Of a stretch of DNA of 45,759 nt, positions 39,121 to 45,759 are shown piece by piece. A program made the translations under genes and the position numbers. The DNA is from Candidatus Woesearchaeota archaeon. GTDB taxonomy: Archaea > Nanobdellota > Nanobdellia > Woesearchaeales > GW2011-AR9. Under the pieces are notes generated by a model, which saw only the letters and a program-made list of their open reading frames with translations, did no database searches and had not been told where the DNA came from. The stretch is taken from NCBI GenBank assembly GCA_018303445.1, contig JAGVYE010000004.1, positions 1-45,759 on the forward strand. The letters are read 5' to 3'. Position 1 is the stretch's first letter. Each line of letters opens with the position of its first letter.

Positions 39121-40764
39121 TTATCTTCTTACAGCTTTCCACAGTTTCTCGGCATCTAATTCTAGGGCAACAAGAGGGGTGAGGATTTCCCATCTCGCGA
39201 GAACTTCCGGAGAAATCTCGCCAATGACGCCGATTTTTTCTTGCTCAATAGTAATTTCTCCAACTCTTCCGGTGATATAACTTGGGTGTTCCGCTTCCTT
39301 TACACTAAAGGCAATCGCAAGTTCTCTCATTAAACCATCTAAAATCTGGCGGATTTCCGTAAAATCTGTTTTTTCATGGCAAAGAACAATAGAAAGCGAT
39401 TCGTGTTCTGTAATCCCCGTCTCACTTTTTCCATAAGAAAAAATTCGGCCAATTTCAAAAAGGTTTTGGGGATATTCCTGGTGCTGATTTTCAGCCAGAT
39501 TCTTTATTAAACAGGGTAGAAGGGCATTTCGCAGGCGGTTATGTTCTCCTAAAGCATTTTGTAAGGGAATTATTTTTTCATTTAGATTCATAAGGTCATT
39601 GAGAATTTCTTTCGTGCTTAAATGGAGATTTTTGCATTCTAATAAGCCAAAACCAATAAGGATTTCTCTTACTTTTCGCAGGAAAGTTTCTAACGGATCT
39701 TCTTCTCCGATGGTGGCGACATTAGGAATAATTTCCTTAAAGTTTTCATATCCATAAGCAATAGCAATATCTTCAACAAGATCAATGGGATGGAGAATAT
39801 CGGCGCGATAGGCAGGAATGAGAACTTTATTCTTTTCACAGCCGTAACCCATTCTTTCTAATAGTTCAATAGCTCTTTTTTCATTTAAATTTAGCCCTAG
39901 AATTTTGTTCGCATAAGAGACGTCAAGCGTCATACTTTTTGAATTAAGATTAGGTATATCAAAAGTCTTTCTATCATGGTGAACTTCTATTGATAACACT
40001 TCTGCCCCCATATCAAGCAAGGTCGCGGCAAAAATGTTTAGGGCAATGTTAATGGTGTTAAAATCTGTTCCAGTGCATTCCACAAAGAGATTCTCTGTCT
40101 CTTCATCAATTTTTCCTACAACATGAGAGTTAATAATGGGAGGCATGGACATGATCGTTCCATTATGGTCGACAAAAATAGTGTATTTGCTCCATTTTTC
40201 CATTAAGTGACCATACTCTTTCCCTTTCTTATGTTTTTGAAGTATTTCTCTGGCGGGGAGAACGTCAGGATATTCTAAAGGACGAAAGGCGATTTGATCC
40301 GGATTACGCCCTTCGAAGGTAATAGGAAATTGTAATTTTTCTAAGGGATAAAGACCAATCCCGCCTTTTTTTCTATTTCTTAGCATGGTTACGCCGATTT
40401 TCTCTTGCAACTGTATCAATTCCCGCACTTTTTCTTCATTTAACTGAATATTCTTGGCGATGAAGGCGATGGCGTAAGGATAATAATCCGGTGTATTTTT
40501 AACAAAGAGTTTTTCACCACTTTTCTTTACGTGATATTTTCGCAGTCCAGTTTTTATGCCCATAAATGAGCTAAAGGCACGGGCAAAGCCTTGTTCTGAA
40601 AGCATATCTGGACGGTTGGGAAACACTTCCACTGTAATTTCGTTTCCTTCAATACTTTCGAGATCGGTGCCAAGCATGCTAATTCTGTCTTTGAGAAGTT
40701 CCAAGGGCAGTTTTTTTCCTATGAGTTCTTCAAAAACATCTTTGTTTAGTTTTATGGTTGGCAT
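39121..40764 (-). CDS. pheT: Phenylalanine-tRNA ligase beta subunit
   Basis: 547-residue archaeal PheT: MPTIKLNKDVFEELIGKKLPLELLKDRISMLGTDLESIEGNEITVEVFPNRPDMLSEQGFARAFSSFMG, B3/B4 editing region, B5 domain (VSYANKILGLNLNEKRAIELLERMGYG.. ADILHPIDLVEDIAIAYGYENF) and a degenerate synthetase core. It forms the (alpha-beta)2 enzyme with PheS, encoded upstream in the same operon but separated from it by a cyclase gene (2 nt away). Confidence 0.96.
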   Translation of the reverse strand: MPTIKLNKDVFEELIGKKLPLELLKDRISMLGTDLESIEGNEITVEVFPNRPDMLSEQGFARAFSSFMGIKTGLRKYHVKKSGEKLFVKNTPDYYPYAIAFIAKNIQLNEEKVRELIQLQEKIGVTMLRNRKKGGIGLYPLEKLQFPITFEGRNPDQIAFRPLEYPDVLPAREILQKHKKGKEYGHLMEKWSKYTIFVDHNGTIMSMPPIINSHVVGKIDEETENLFVECTGTDFNTINIALNIFAATLLDMGAEVLSIEVHHDRKTFDIPNLNSKSMTLDVSYANKILGLNLNEKRAIELLERMGYGCEKNKVLIPAYRADILHPIDLVEDIAIAYGYENFKEIIPNVATIGEEDPLETFLRKVREILIGFGLLECKNLHLSTKEILNDLMNLNEKIIPLQNALGEHNRLRNALLPCLIKNLAENQHQEYPQNLFEIGRIFSYGKSETGITEHESLSIVLCHEKTDFTEIRQILDGLMRELAIAFSVKEAEHPSYITGRVGEITIEQEKIGVIGEISPEVLARWEILTPLVALELDAEKLWKAVRR

Positions 40765-40766
40765 TT

Positions 40767-41387
40767 TTATTGTGCAAAGGCAATGGCTCTACAGGGAGCG
40801 CCATCGCCTTCTTTAATGGGAAGCGGGAAAAATAGAATAGTGAAAGTTCTGTTTACAAGTTTGTCTAAGTTAATGAGGTTTTCAATAATGAGAATATTTT
40901 TAGAAAGGAGAATTTTATGAATGGGAAAAGGCTCTTCATCCGGGCTAAAGGAGTCAATGCCGACGGCCTTTACATTTTGTTCTACAAGTTTTTTCGCCAC
41001 CTCTTTCGATAGAAATTTTGCGTTCTCGTAATACTTTTGGTATCTTTGATCCGCTTGACCAGTCAGAAAAAGAACAACACTTTTAGGAGGGAAAGTTATA
41101 TCTTTAAGGCAATGAAGTGTGATTTCTTTTTTTCGCACATCAATCACAATTCCTTTCCCTGAAAAAGCTTCTAAAGGAAAATCATCTAAAGTTCTTCCTT
41201 CAGAAATCATATGAGATGGCGCATCCAGATGCGTACCACAATGTGTGTTTATATGAATGCGCTTTTCATTCCAGCTATCCTTTTCAATCTCCGCAACCTG
41301 TTTAATCTCTAATGATGGATCTCCTGGATACGTTGGTGTTTTCTTGTCCAAAGGCATGGATAAGTCAATAATTTTCATTTTAGCCAA
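40767..41387 (-). CDS. Cyclase/arylformamidase-family metal hydrolase
   Basis: 206 residues of the KynB-like cyclase family. The metal site HCGTHLDAPSHM is complete (HxGTHxDxPxH); LSMPLDKKTPTYPGDP at the N-terminus, VGIDSFSPDEEPFPIHKILLSKNILIIENLINLDKL and GDGAPCRAIAF at the C-terminus are typical. Family members hydrolyse N-formylkynurenine or related amides and esters; the substrate here is unknown. It overlaps pheS by 13 nt and ends 2 nt before pheT, so it is co-translated with both. Confidence 0.9.
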   Translation of the reverse strand: MAKMKIIDLSMPLDKKTPTYPGDPSLEIKQVAEIEKDSWNEKRIHINTHCGTHLDAPSHMISEGRTLDDFPLEAFSGKGIVIDVRKKEITLHCLKDITFPPKSVVLFLTGQADQRYQKYYENAKFLSKEVAKKLVEQNVKAVGIDSFSPDEEPFPIHKILLSKNILIIENLINLDKLVNRTFTILFFPLPIKEGDGAPCRAIAFAQ

Positions 41388-42901
41388 ATCTTCTGTTCCC
41401 TTAATTGTTTGACATTGTTTTGGTTTAGTTCTCGGATGTCATTAATTTTCCAGTACTCGGCGATGATTCTTTCCATTCCCTGCCCCCAGGCGAGAACAGG
41501 ACATTCAAATCCCAACAAAGGTTTCGTTACTTCGGGACGAAAGATGCCAGCTCCTCCTAACTCTACCCATTCTTTTCGCAGGGGATGAAAGACGTCAACT
41601 TCTAACCCTGGCTCCACATAGGGGAAGAAACCAGGCCGCATCCTTACTTTAAGATAGCCCATTTTCTTGTAAAATTGTGTCAAGTAGCCTTTGAGATGCT
41701 GTAAGTTAGCATCGGGGTCGATAACAATACCGTCTACTTGATAAAATTCGAAAAGATGTTTCCAATCTAAAGTTTCATTTCGGAAGACTTTCCCTACCAC
41801 GAAAAACTTTGCCGGGAGATCTTCTCTTTTTAGTGCGGCTAAAGTTATGGCGGAAAGAACCGTGGTATGGGTGCGAAGAAGAATTTTAGCGGCTTCGGCG
41901 TGAGAATACTGGTATCCCCATCCTGAACTGGCAGTGCCTTCTCCCGTCTCATGAACTTTTTTTACTTCAGAGAGTACTTTCTCTGGCAGTTCGGCTGATC
42001 CTTCTAGGTAGTAGGTGTCTTGCATTTCTCGGGCAGGATGATCTTGGGGAACAAATAAAGCATCTAAATCCCAGAAAGCAGAATGGACATAATTCCCGGT
42101 CATTTCCTTAAACCCCATTTCTAACCAGATTTTTTTGATATCTTCAATGGCTTGATTGACAAAATGTTTCTTTCCGGGAAATTTGGCGGGAACGTTTACT
42201 TCAACATCATAGGCCCGGAAGATTTTATTTTTCCACTCTCCTGTTTTTAACATTCCTGTCGTTAACCGATTAATTACTTCTCCCCTTAAATCATGGGAAG
42301 CAAGCTTCTTCCCCAGATCTGTTAAGTCAATAGTGATTTTTTTCTTCTCTTCTAAAGCAATTATTTCCTTCCTCTTTTGTAATTCTTCAAGCACTTTTTT
42401 CTCTTTTTCTTCTATTTCTGTAAGGGAAAAAGGAAATGATTTTGCGAGAAAGTTCTCTTCAGGAAATCCTTTTTTAAGTAAGTCTTTACCTTGTTCTGTA
42501 ATTTTTATATGAAGAAAGTCGTCTGCTTTTTGAATTTCAATGGCTTTCTTTTGCTTTAACAAACCAATACAGGCGGTAGCCTCTTCCCGATTTAGTTTAG
42601 CTTTTTTGACAATAATATTTAATCCTTTAAATTCGTTAGAAATAACTTGGAGGAAACGCTTCTCAGGAAGACCTTCTTCTTTGTACTTTTTTCCATTTTC
42701 TCTCAAATCAATGACTTTATTTTTTTCAATTTTAATGGTTAATATTCCTTTATTTGCCAGCCATTGAATAGCGCGCATGGCTTCGACATCCTTAACTTTC
42801 GCCGCTTGGGCAATCTCAGAAATTTCCTGGTAGTTTCTCAGCACGGGAAGAACTTGGCGTTCAAAAGGATGCAACTTGGCAATAAGATCTCGGTGATCCA
42901 T
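41375..42901 (-). CDS. pheS: Phenylalanine-tRNA ligase alpha subunit
   Basis: 508-residue archaeal PheS: N-terminal winged-helix repeats (HPFERQVLPVLRNYQEISEIAQAAKV, EATACIGLLKQKKAIEI), then the class II core HFVNQAIEDIKKIWLEMGFKEMTGNYVHSAFWDLDALFVPQDHPAREMQDTYYL, HTTVLSAITL, FRNETLDWKHLFEFYQVDGIVI and MRPGFFPYVEPGLEVDVFH, GAGIFRPEV. TATA box GTATTTATAAAATT (42923-42936, read on minus) lies about 22-35 nt upstream. Confidence 0.96.
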   Translation of the reverse strand: MDHRDLIAKLHPFERQVLPVLRNYQEISEIAQAAKVKDVEAMRAIQWLANKGILTIKIEKNKVIDLRENGKKYKEEGLPEKRFLQVISNEFKGLNIIVKKAKLNREEATACIGLLKQKKAIEIQKADDFLHIKITEQGKDLLKKGFPEENFLAKSFPFSLTEIEEKEKKVLEELQKRKEIIALEEKKKITIDLTDLGKKLASHDLRGEVINRLTTGMLKTGEWKNKIFRAYDVEVNVPAKFPGKKHFVNQAIEDIKKIWLEMGFKEMTGNYVHSAFWDLDALFVPQDHPAREMQDTYYLEGSAELPEKVLSEVKKVHETGEGTASSGWGYQYSHAEAAKILLRTHTTVLSAITLAALKREDLPAKFFVVGKVFRNETLDWKHLFEFYQVDGIVIDPDANLQHLKGYLTQFYKKMGYLKVRMRPGFFPYVEPGLEVDVFHPLRKEWVELGGAGIFRPEVTKPLLGFECPVLAWGQGMERIIAEYWKINDIRELNQNNVKQLREQKIWLK

Positions 42902-42922
42902 GTCCTAGACTAAGGAGGGAGA

Positions 42923-42936
42923 GTATTTATAAAATT
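42923..42936 (-). promoter_or_regulatory. TATA box of pheS operon
   Basis: Minus-strand AATTTTATAAATAC lies 22-35 nt before the pheS ATG, predicting a leaderless mRNA; GGAGG is not placed to help initiation. Confidence 0.55.
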
Positions 42937-43030
42937 AATGATGATGTTTTGTGTGTACAGGAAAAGTTGGAGTTTAGTCTGGTTTGTTCACATCGTAATC
43001 CTGTATTTAAAAAGCTATAATTATATCCCA

Positions 43031-43465
43031 TAGCCAGCCGACCTTTAGGAATTACTCTCTGAAATATTCATCGCAACCAGCTGGCCTCATGCCTGTTGTT
43101 TCTTCACAACCAAAGAAATTATACACTGTATCAATTTTTTCATCAATATTACCATGATTAAATCTACCTTCTGGTGATGTATTTGAAAGTATAAATTTTC
43201 CCTCTTTACCTTGATATCTGAAATCAACAGTAGTTTCTTCTTTGGTATACTCAAATCTTGTAATCTCTGTTTCATCAAGGGGAGAATCGTGACTACCCAT
43301 ATGAAGTCGATATGATCTTGGCGTTCCAATTTTTTTCCCTTCGATTACAAGCCACATCAAATTAGCTTCTCTATGACTATAACTCACATACAATGGTTCT
43401 CTGTCTTCGGGAAGTCCTATTACATCGGGTCCTTCTGTTAGATAAATATGTCGGTCGGCTGGCTA
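43031..43465. repeat. 13-bp inverted repeats framing a startless ORF
   Basis: TAGCCAGCCGACC (43031-43043) and its exact complement GGTCGGCTGGCTA (43453-43465) enclose 409 bp. The minus-strand ORF between them opens exactly at the right copy (stop TAG is within it) and ends 8 nt before the left copy. No target duplication is visible outside the arms. Confidence 0.6.
43052..43393 (-). CDS. Hypothetical protein, possibly 5'-truncated
   Basis: Not recognised. The ORF-track protein (113 residues) begins at a TTG, but coding-like sequence continues upstream in frame (DRHIYLTEGPDVIGLPEDREPLYVSYSHREANLMWLVIEG) as far as the inverted repeat at 43453 without an ATG or ribosome binding site. The protein is hydrophilic and beta-rich with two Cys near the C-terminus (FFGCEETTGMRPAGCDEYFRE). 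It may be a fragment of a larger secreted protein, or start at a non-canonical codon. Confidence 0.45.
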   Translation of the reverse strand: MYVSYSHREANLMWLVIEGKKIGTPRSYRLHMGSHDSPLDETEITRFEYTKEETTVDFRYQGKEGKFILSNTSPEGRFNHGNIDEKIDTVYNFFGCEETTGMRPAGCDEYFRE

Positions 43466-43576
43466 CTCTTCACCAATTTTTGCTTTGCAAAAACCATTGC
43501 ACTTTAGCTTGATCTCCGCTACGATCCGAAGAATATAACAGAAGTCTTTAAGAATAAACTTTAGTTTTGTGAAAAG

Positions 43577-44644
43577 ATGGGCTGGGTTGATGGACATTGG
43601 CATGCACGTGATCTGCCAACACAACAACATAAAGAAACGGTGCGACATTCTTTAGAGTTAGCAAATATTTCTGGAGGGCAGGCTATTTTTGCCATGCCAA
43701 ATACAGATCCCCCATTAATTGACTTAGAAACATGTTGTGCTTATCTTAAATTAGCTGATAATGTTGGCGTTCCTGTACAGTTTTATGTTCATATCGGCCT
43801 TACACCGGATGTCGAACAAGTGAAGAGAGCCGTCGAAGCAACGCGTAAAGAGCCACGAATCGTGGGCATGAAAGCATTTTGGGGACGATCGACCGGGAAT
43901 TTGAGTATTATAAATTCAGATGAACAGAATAACGTGTTAGAAACGCTTGTTAAAGAAGGATATAACGGTGTTCTGGTAGGGCATTTTGAAGATGAGCTGG
44001 AAATGGATGATCAGGCTTATGATCCAGCAAATCCCATAACTTGGAGTACAAAAGCTAGACCAGAGAGTGCGGAATTCTTCTCGTTCGTTATTATTAAGAA
44101 GATGGCAAAAAATCTCGGTTTTAAAGGAAAACTTCATGTTGCTCATGTGAGTACGAGAGAAGTTGTTGAATCAGTTCATGTTTATACCAGCGGAACAAGG
44201 CCTTACAATGTCAAACTTAGTTGTGGAGTTACACCACATCATTTGTTTTTAGATAATAGTTATCTCACTCATCCTGATGGAGTTTGGTATAAGTGCAATC
44301 CACCATTACGTTCTCCGGAAACACAACAGCGGTTATTGCAAAAATTATTAGCAGGTCAGATTCCAATAATTGAAAGTGATCATGCTCCTCATACGGAAAA
44401 AGATAAAATGGAATCAGTTCCCGCTTCGGGAATTATTTCTGGTCTAGCCTGGCCTGATATGAGGGGATATTTACAAAAGATAGGAATGACTGAAGACAGA
44501 ATTAGAGCCGTGACTTTTGATAATGTCGTAAAGTTATATGGTTTAGAGGATCGTTTACAATTTGAAGATCGTCCTGTGCAATGGGAAGTTCTAAAAAGAA
44601 TGCGGACACAGTATCCTCATGATCCGTTTAGAGGCGTTTTCTAA
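43577..44644 (+). CDS. pyrC: Dihydroorotase
   Basis: 355 residues of PyrC type, closing carbamoyl-aspartate to dihydroorotate. Metal and active-site motifs: VDGHWHARD (H.H), VGMKAFWG (the Lys that is carbamylated), LVGHFEDE (His), LHVAHVSTRE (His), IIESDHAPHTEKDK (Asp). The compact length without a large N-terminal beta domain matches class II (E. coli PyrC-like) enzymes. It is convergent with pyrD, only 5 nt apart. Confidence 0.93.
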   Translation: MGWVDGHWHARDLPTQQHKETVRHSLELANISGGQAIFAMPNTDPPLIDLETCCAYLKLADNVGVPVQFYVHIGLTPDVEQVKRAVEATRKEPRIVGMKAFWGRSTGNLSIINSDEQNNVLETLVKEGYNGVLVGHFEDELEMDDQAYDPANPITWSTKARPESAEFFSFVIIKKMAKNLGFKGKLHVAHVSTREVVESVHVYTSGTRPYNVKLSCGVTPHHLFLDNSYLTHPDGVWYKCNPPLRSPETQQRLLQKLLAGQIPIIESDHAPHTEKDKMESVPASGIISGLAWPDMRGYLQKIGMTEDRIRAVTFDNVVKLYGLEDRLQFEDRPVQWEVLKRMRTQYPHDPFRGVF

Positions 44645-44649
44645 TTTTC

Positions 44650-45726
44650 TTAAGCTTGATACTGTCGTAGCATTCTTACCATTTTTGGTCCGGAAAAGAT
44701 AAGAGGCGTATAAATTTGAATTCCTTTTGCTCCTGCGGTCGCCCTTTCTTTTACTCTCTCCAGAGAATTAATTCCGCCACAAGCGATAAATTCCCACTGA
44801 ACATCTGCTTCAGCGGCCATTCTGGCAAATTTTTTTTGCGTCTCTAAAGAACGTGAATAAACCGCATTCCCACTGGCTCCGCCAATTTGTTTTCCCTCTT
44901 TCATGGGAGAAAAGGGGATATAGTGTCGATCGTGCACGGTACTAGTATTCGTAGCCGTAATTCCATGAACACGATGTTTTTTGGCAATAGCAACGGTTTC
45001 CTTTATTTCTGATAAAGTTAAATTGGGAGAAACTTTTAGATACAATTTCTGATGCGGATTCATATTTTCTTCAACAACAACTAGCATCTCTTCTAGTTGT
45101 TGTTGGTATTGTTCTCGTGCATCAAGTTCACCAGTGGTACTATGGGTATTAGGACAACTGATATTTAATTCAAAGCGGTCTACAGAGTGCACGTTGCGCA
45201 TCGTGAGAACTGTCTTTTCCAAATCTCGAAGAACATCATCACTTTTTTTCTGTGGTGTTGACATGATATTAATGGTTAGAGGAACAGGATGTTCACCATA
45301 GGCGGCAAGGTTTTCGGCAACTATTTCTACTCCTTCTCCTGGCAAGCCCATCCAATTTATCATTGATTCGCTAGGGGAATATCTTCTGATCGTTGGCCGA
45401 GGATTTCCAAGCCATGGATCCATTGTTACAGTGCCAATAATAACGCGGTCAAAACCTAGGTAAAAAAGAACCGTGGGAGGAATATCCCCATTTTTATTAA
45501 AACCTGCGGCATTTGATAATTCGAAAGGAACATATTTGGTATTCGTAGGGTTATTCAAAAGAAAATCTTCTAGTCCTAGATGATATACGCCTCGAGATAA
45601 GTGTACAAACAGCTCATGAGCGATCTGAGGATCATGTTCCGTCACTTTAAAGAGAAGTGGTTTAAGAGTTTCTAGCCAGAAATCCTGTTCACTCAACCGA
45701 TGTAATGGTTGAGTGGACGAACGCAC
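44650..45726 (-). CDS. pyrD: Dihydroorotate dehydrogenase, open to window edge
   Basis: 358 residues by the ORF track, starting at GTG. The layout is class 2: helical N-terminus (LLFKVTEHDPQIAHELFVHLSRG), LGFDRVIIGTVTMDPWLGNPRPTIRRYSPSESMINWMGLPGEG, and C-terminal GGINSLERVKERATAGAKGIQIYTPLIFSGP. The catalytic position reads NISCPNT, with Cys as in class 1 instead of the Ser of class 2. The frame stays open upstream to 45759 (EIDYAIHPRTKV), so the true start may be an internal TTG (MSEQDFW) or lie outside the window. Confidence 0.9.
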   Translation of the reverse strand: MRSSTQPLHRLSEQDFWLETLKPLLFKVTEHDPQIAHELFVHLSRGVYHLGLEDFLLNNPTNTKYVPFELSNAAGFNKNGDIPPTVLFYLGFDRVIIGTVTMDPWLGNPRPTIRRYSPSESMINWMGLPGEGVEIVAENLAAYGEHPVPLTINIMSTPQKKSDDVLRDLEKTVLTMRNVHSVDRFELNISCPNTHSTTGELDAREQYQQQLEEMLVVVEENMNPHQKLYLKVSPNLTLSEIKETVAIAKKHRVHGITATNTSTVHDRHYIPFSPMKEGKQIGGASGNAVYSRSLETQKKFARMAAEADVQWEFIACGGINSLERVKERATAGAKGIQIYTPLIFSGPKMVRMLRQYQA

Positions 45727-45735
45727 TTTAGTGCG
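45692..45735. repeat. Two hairpins at 5' end of pyrD
   Basis: CACTCAACC/GGTTGAGTG (arms around GATGTAAT, about 45691-45716) and CGCACT-TT-AGTGCG (about 45722-45735) are perfect inverted repeats next to each other, spanning the ORF-track GTG. They recall the hairpin cluster at 20-153, though the sequences differ. Confidence 0.5.
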
Positions 45736-45759
45736 AGGATGAATGGCGTAATCTATTTC

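Noticed and set aside
1-45759. tRNA, rRNA or CRISPR loci
   Set aside because: No T-arm/anticodon arrangement, rRNA core or regularly spaced repeats could be recognised on either strand by eye; a covariance search would be needed to exclude unusual tRNAs.

Overview
The window looks like part of an AT-rich archaeal chromosome, most likely from a DPANN-type lineage (Woesearchaeota/Pacearchaeota-like). The evidence is archaeal ribosomal proteins (eS1, eS4, eL19, eL32, eL34, eL14), Pelota, Nop5/fibrillarin, the RNase P protein p29, aIF1, archaeal PheS/PheT, a DUF106/EMC3-like protein and TATA-box promoters that often sit directly before leaderless starts. The phylum is inference. No rRNA, tRNA or CRISPR array was recognised.

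Layout. 1-2210: a hairpin-rich intergenic patch, a TrmB-family regulator and pelota. 2320-6679: three consecutive unrecognised envelope genes (triple beta-repeat anchored protein, charged multi-TM protein, lipoprotein); the last two share a C-terminal domain. 6855-9007: a lipoprotein with tandem repeats whose Cys-rich tail is in another frame, a bacterial-type glycerol-3-phosphate dehydrogenase and a doubtful small ORF. 9151-10875: glutaredoxin divergent from a Cys-rich protein plus a GH3 hydrolase. 10862-11789: a decayed class II glutamine amidotransferase gene interrupted by a 153-bp MITE-like element with 14-bp inverted ends and a 9-bp target duplication. 11969-13311: eS1 and a phosphoesterase. 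13.3-16.4 kb: an AT-rich accessory patch with a GDPD enzyme, a RelE-like toxin-antitoxin pair with a palindromic operator, a Vsr-like remnant and a nucleotidyltransferase remnant. 16425-19982 (minus): an overlapping operon nop5-mazG-CYTH-flpA-Nudix/2H, in which the Nudix reading frame has a stop codon exactly in the Nudix box.

20280-34584 is the large ribosomal protein operon L3-L4-L23-L2-S19-[orphan ORF]-L22-S3-L29-aIF1-p29-S17-L14-L24-S4e-L5-S14-S8-L6-L32e-L19e-L18-S5-L30-L15-SecY. The orphan membrane/Cys protein between S19 and L22 is the most surprising insertion. 34646-39100 holds cytidine deaminase (minus), a DUF106 insertase-like protein, a GT2-HAD phosphatase fusion, a DUF2080 orphan with its own 18-bp palindromic operator, a Cys-rich surface protein and the L34e-L14e pair. 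39121-42901 (minus) is pheS-cyclase-pheT. The right end has a startless ORF framed by 13-bp inverted repeats, then convergent dihydroorotase and dihydroorotate dehydrogenase, the latter open to the window edge.

Functionally the window is dominated by translation and RNP biogenesis (ribosome, SecY, C/D RNP, RNase P, PheRS, Pelota), with pyrimidine metabolism, house-cleaning hydrolases, surface proteins and two patches of decaying mobile or defence DNA. All identifications come from reading the translated sequences; no database search was run.
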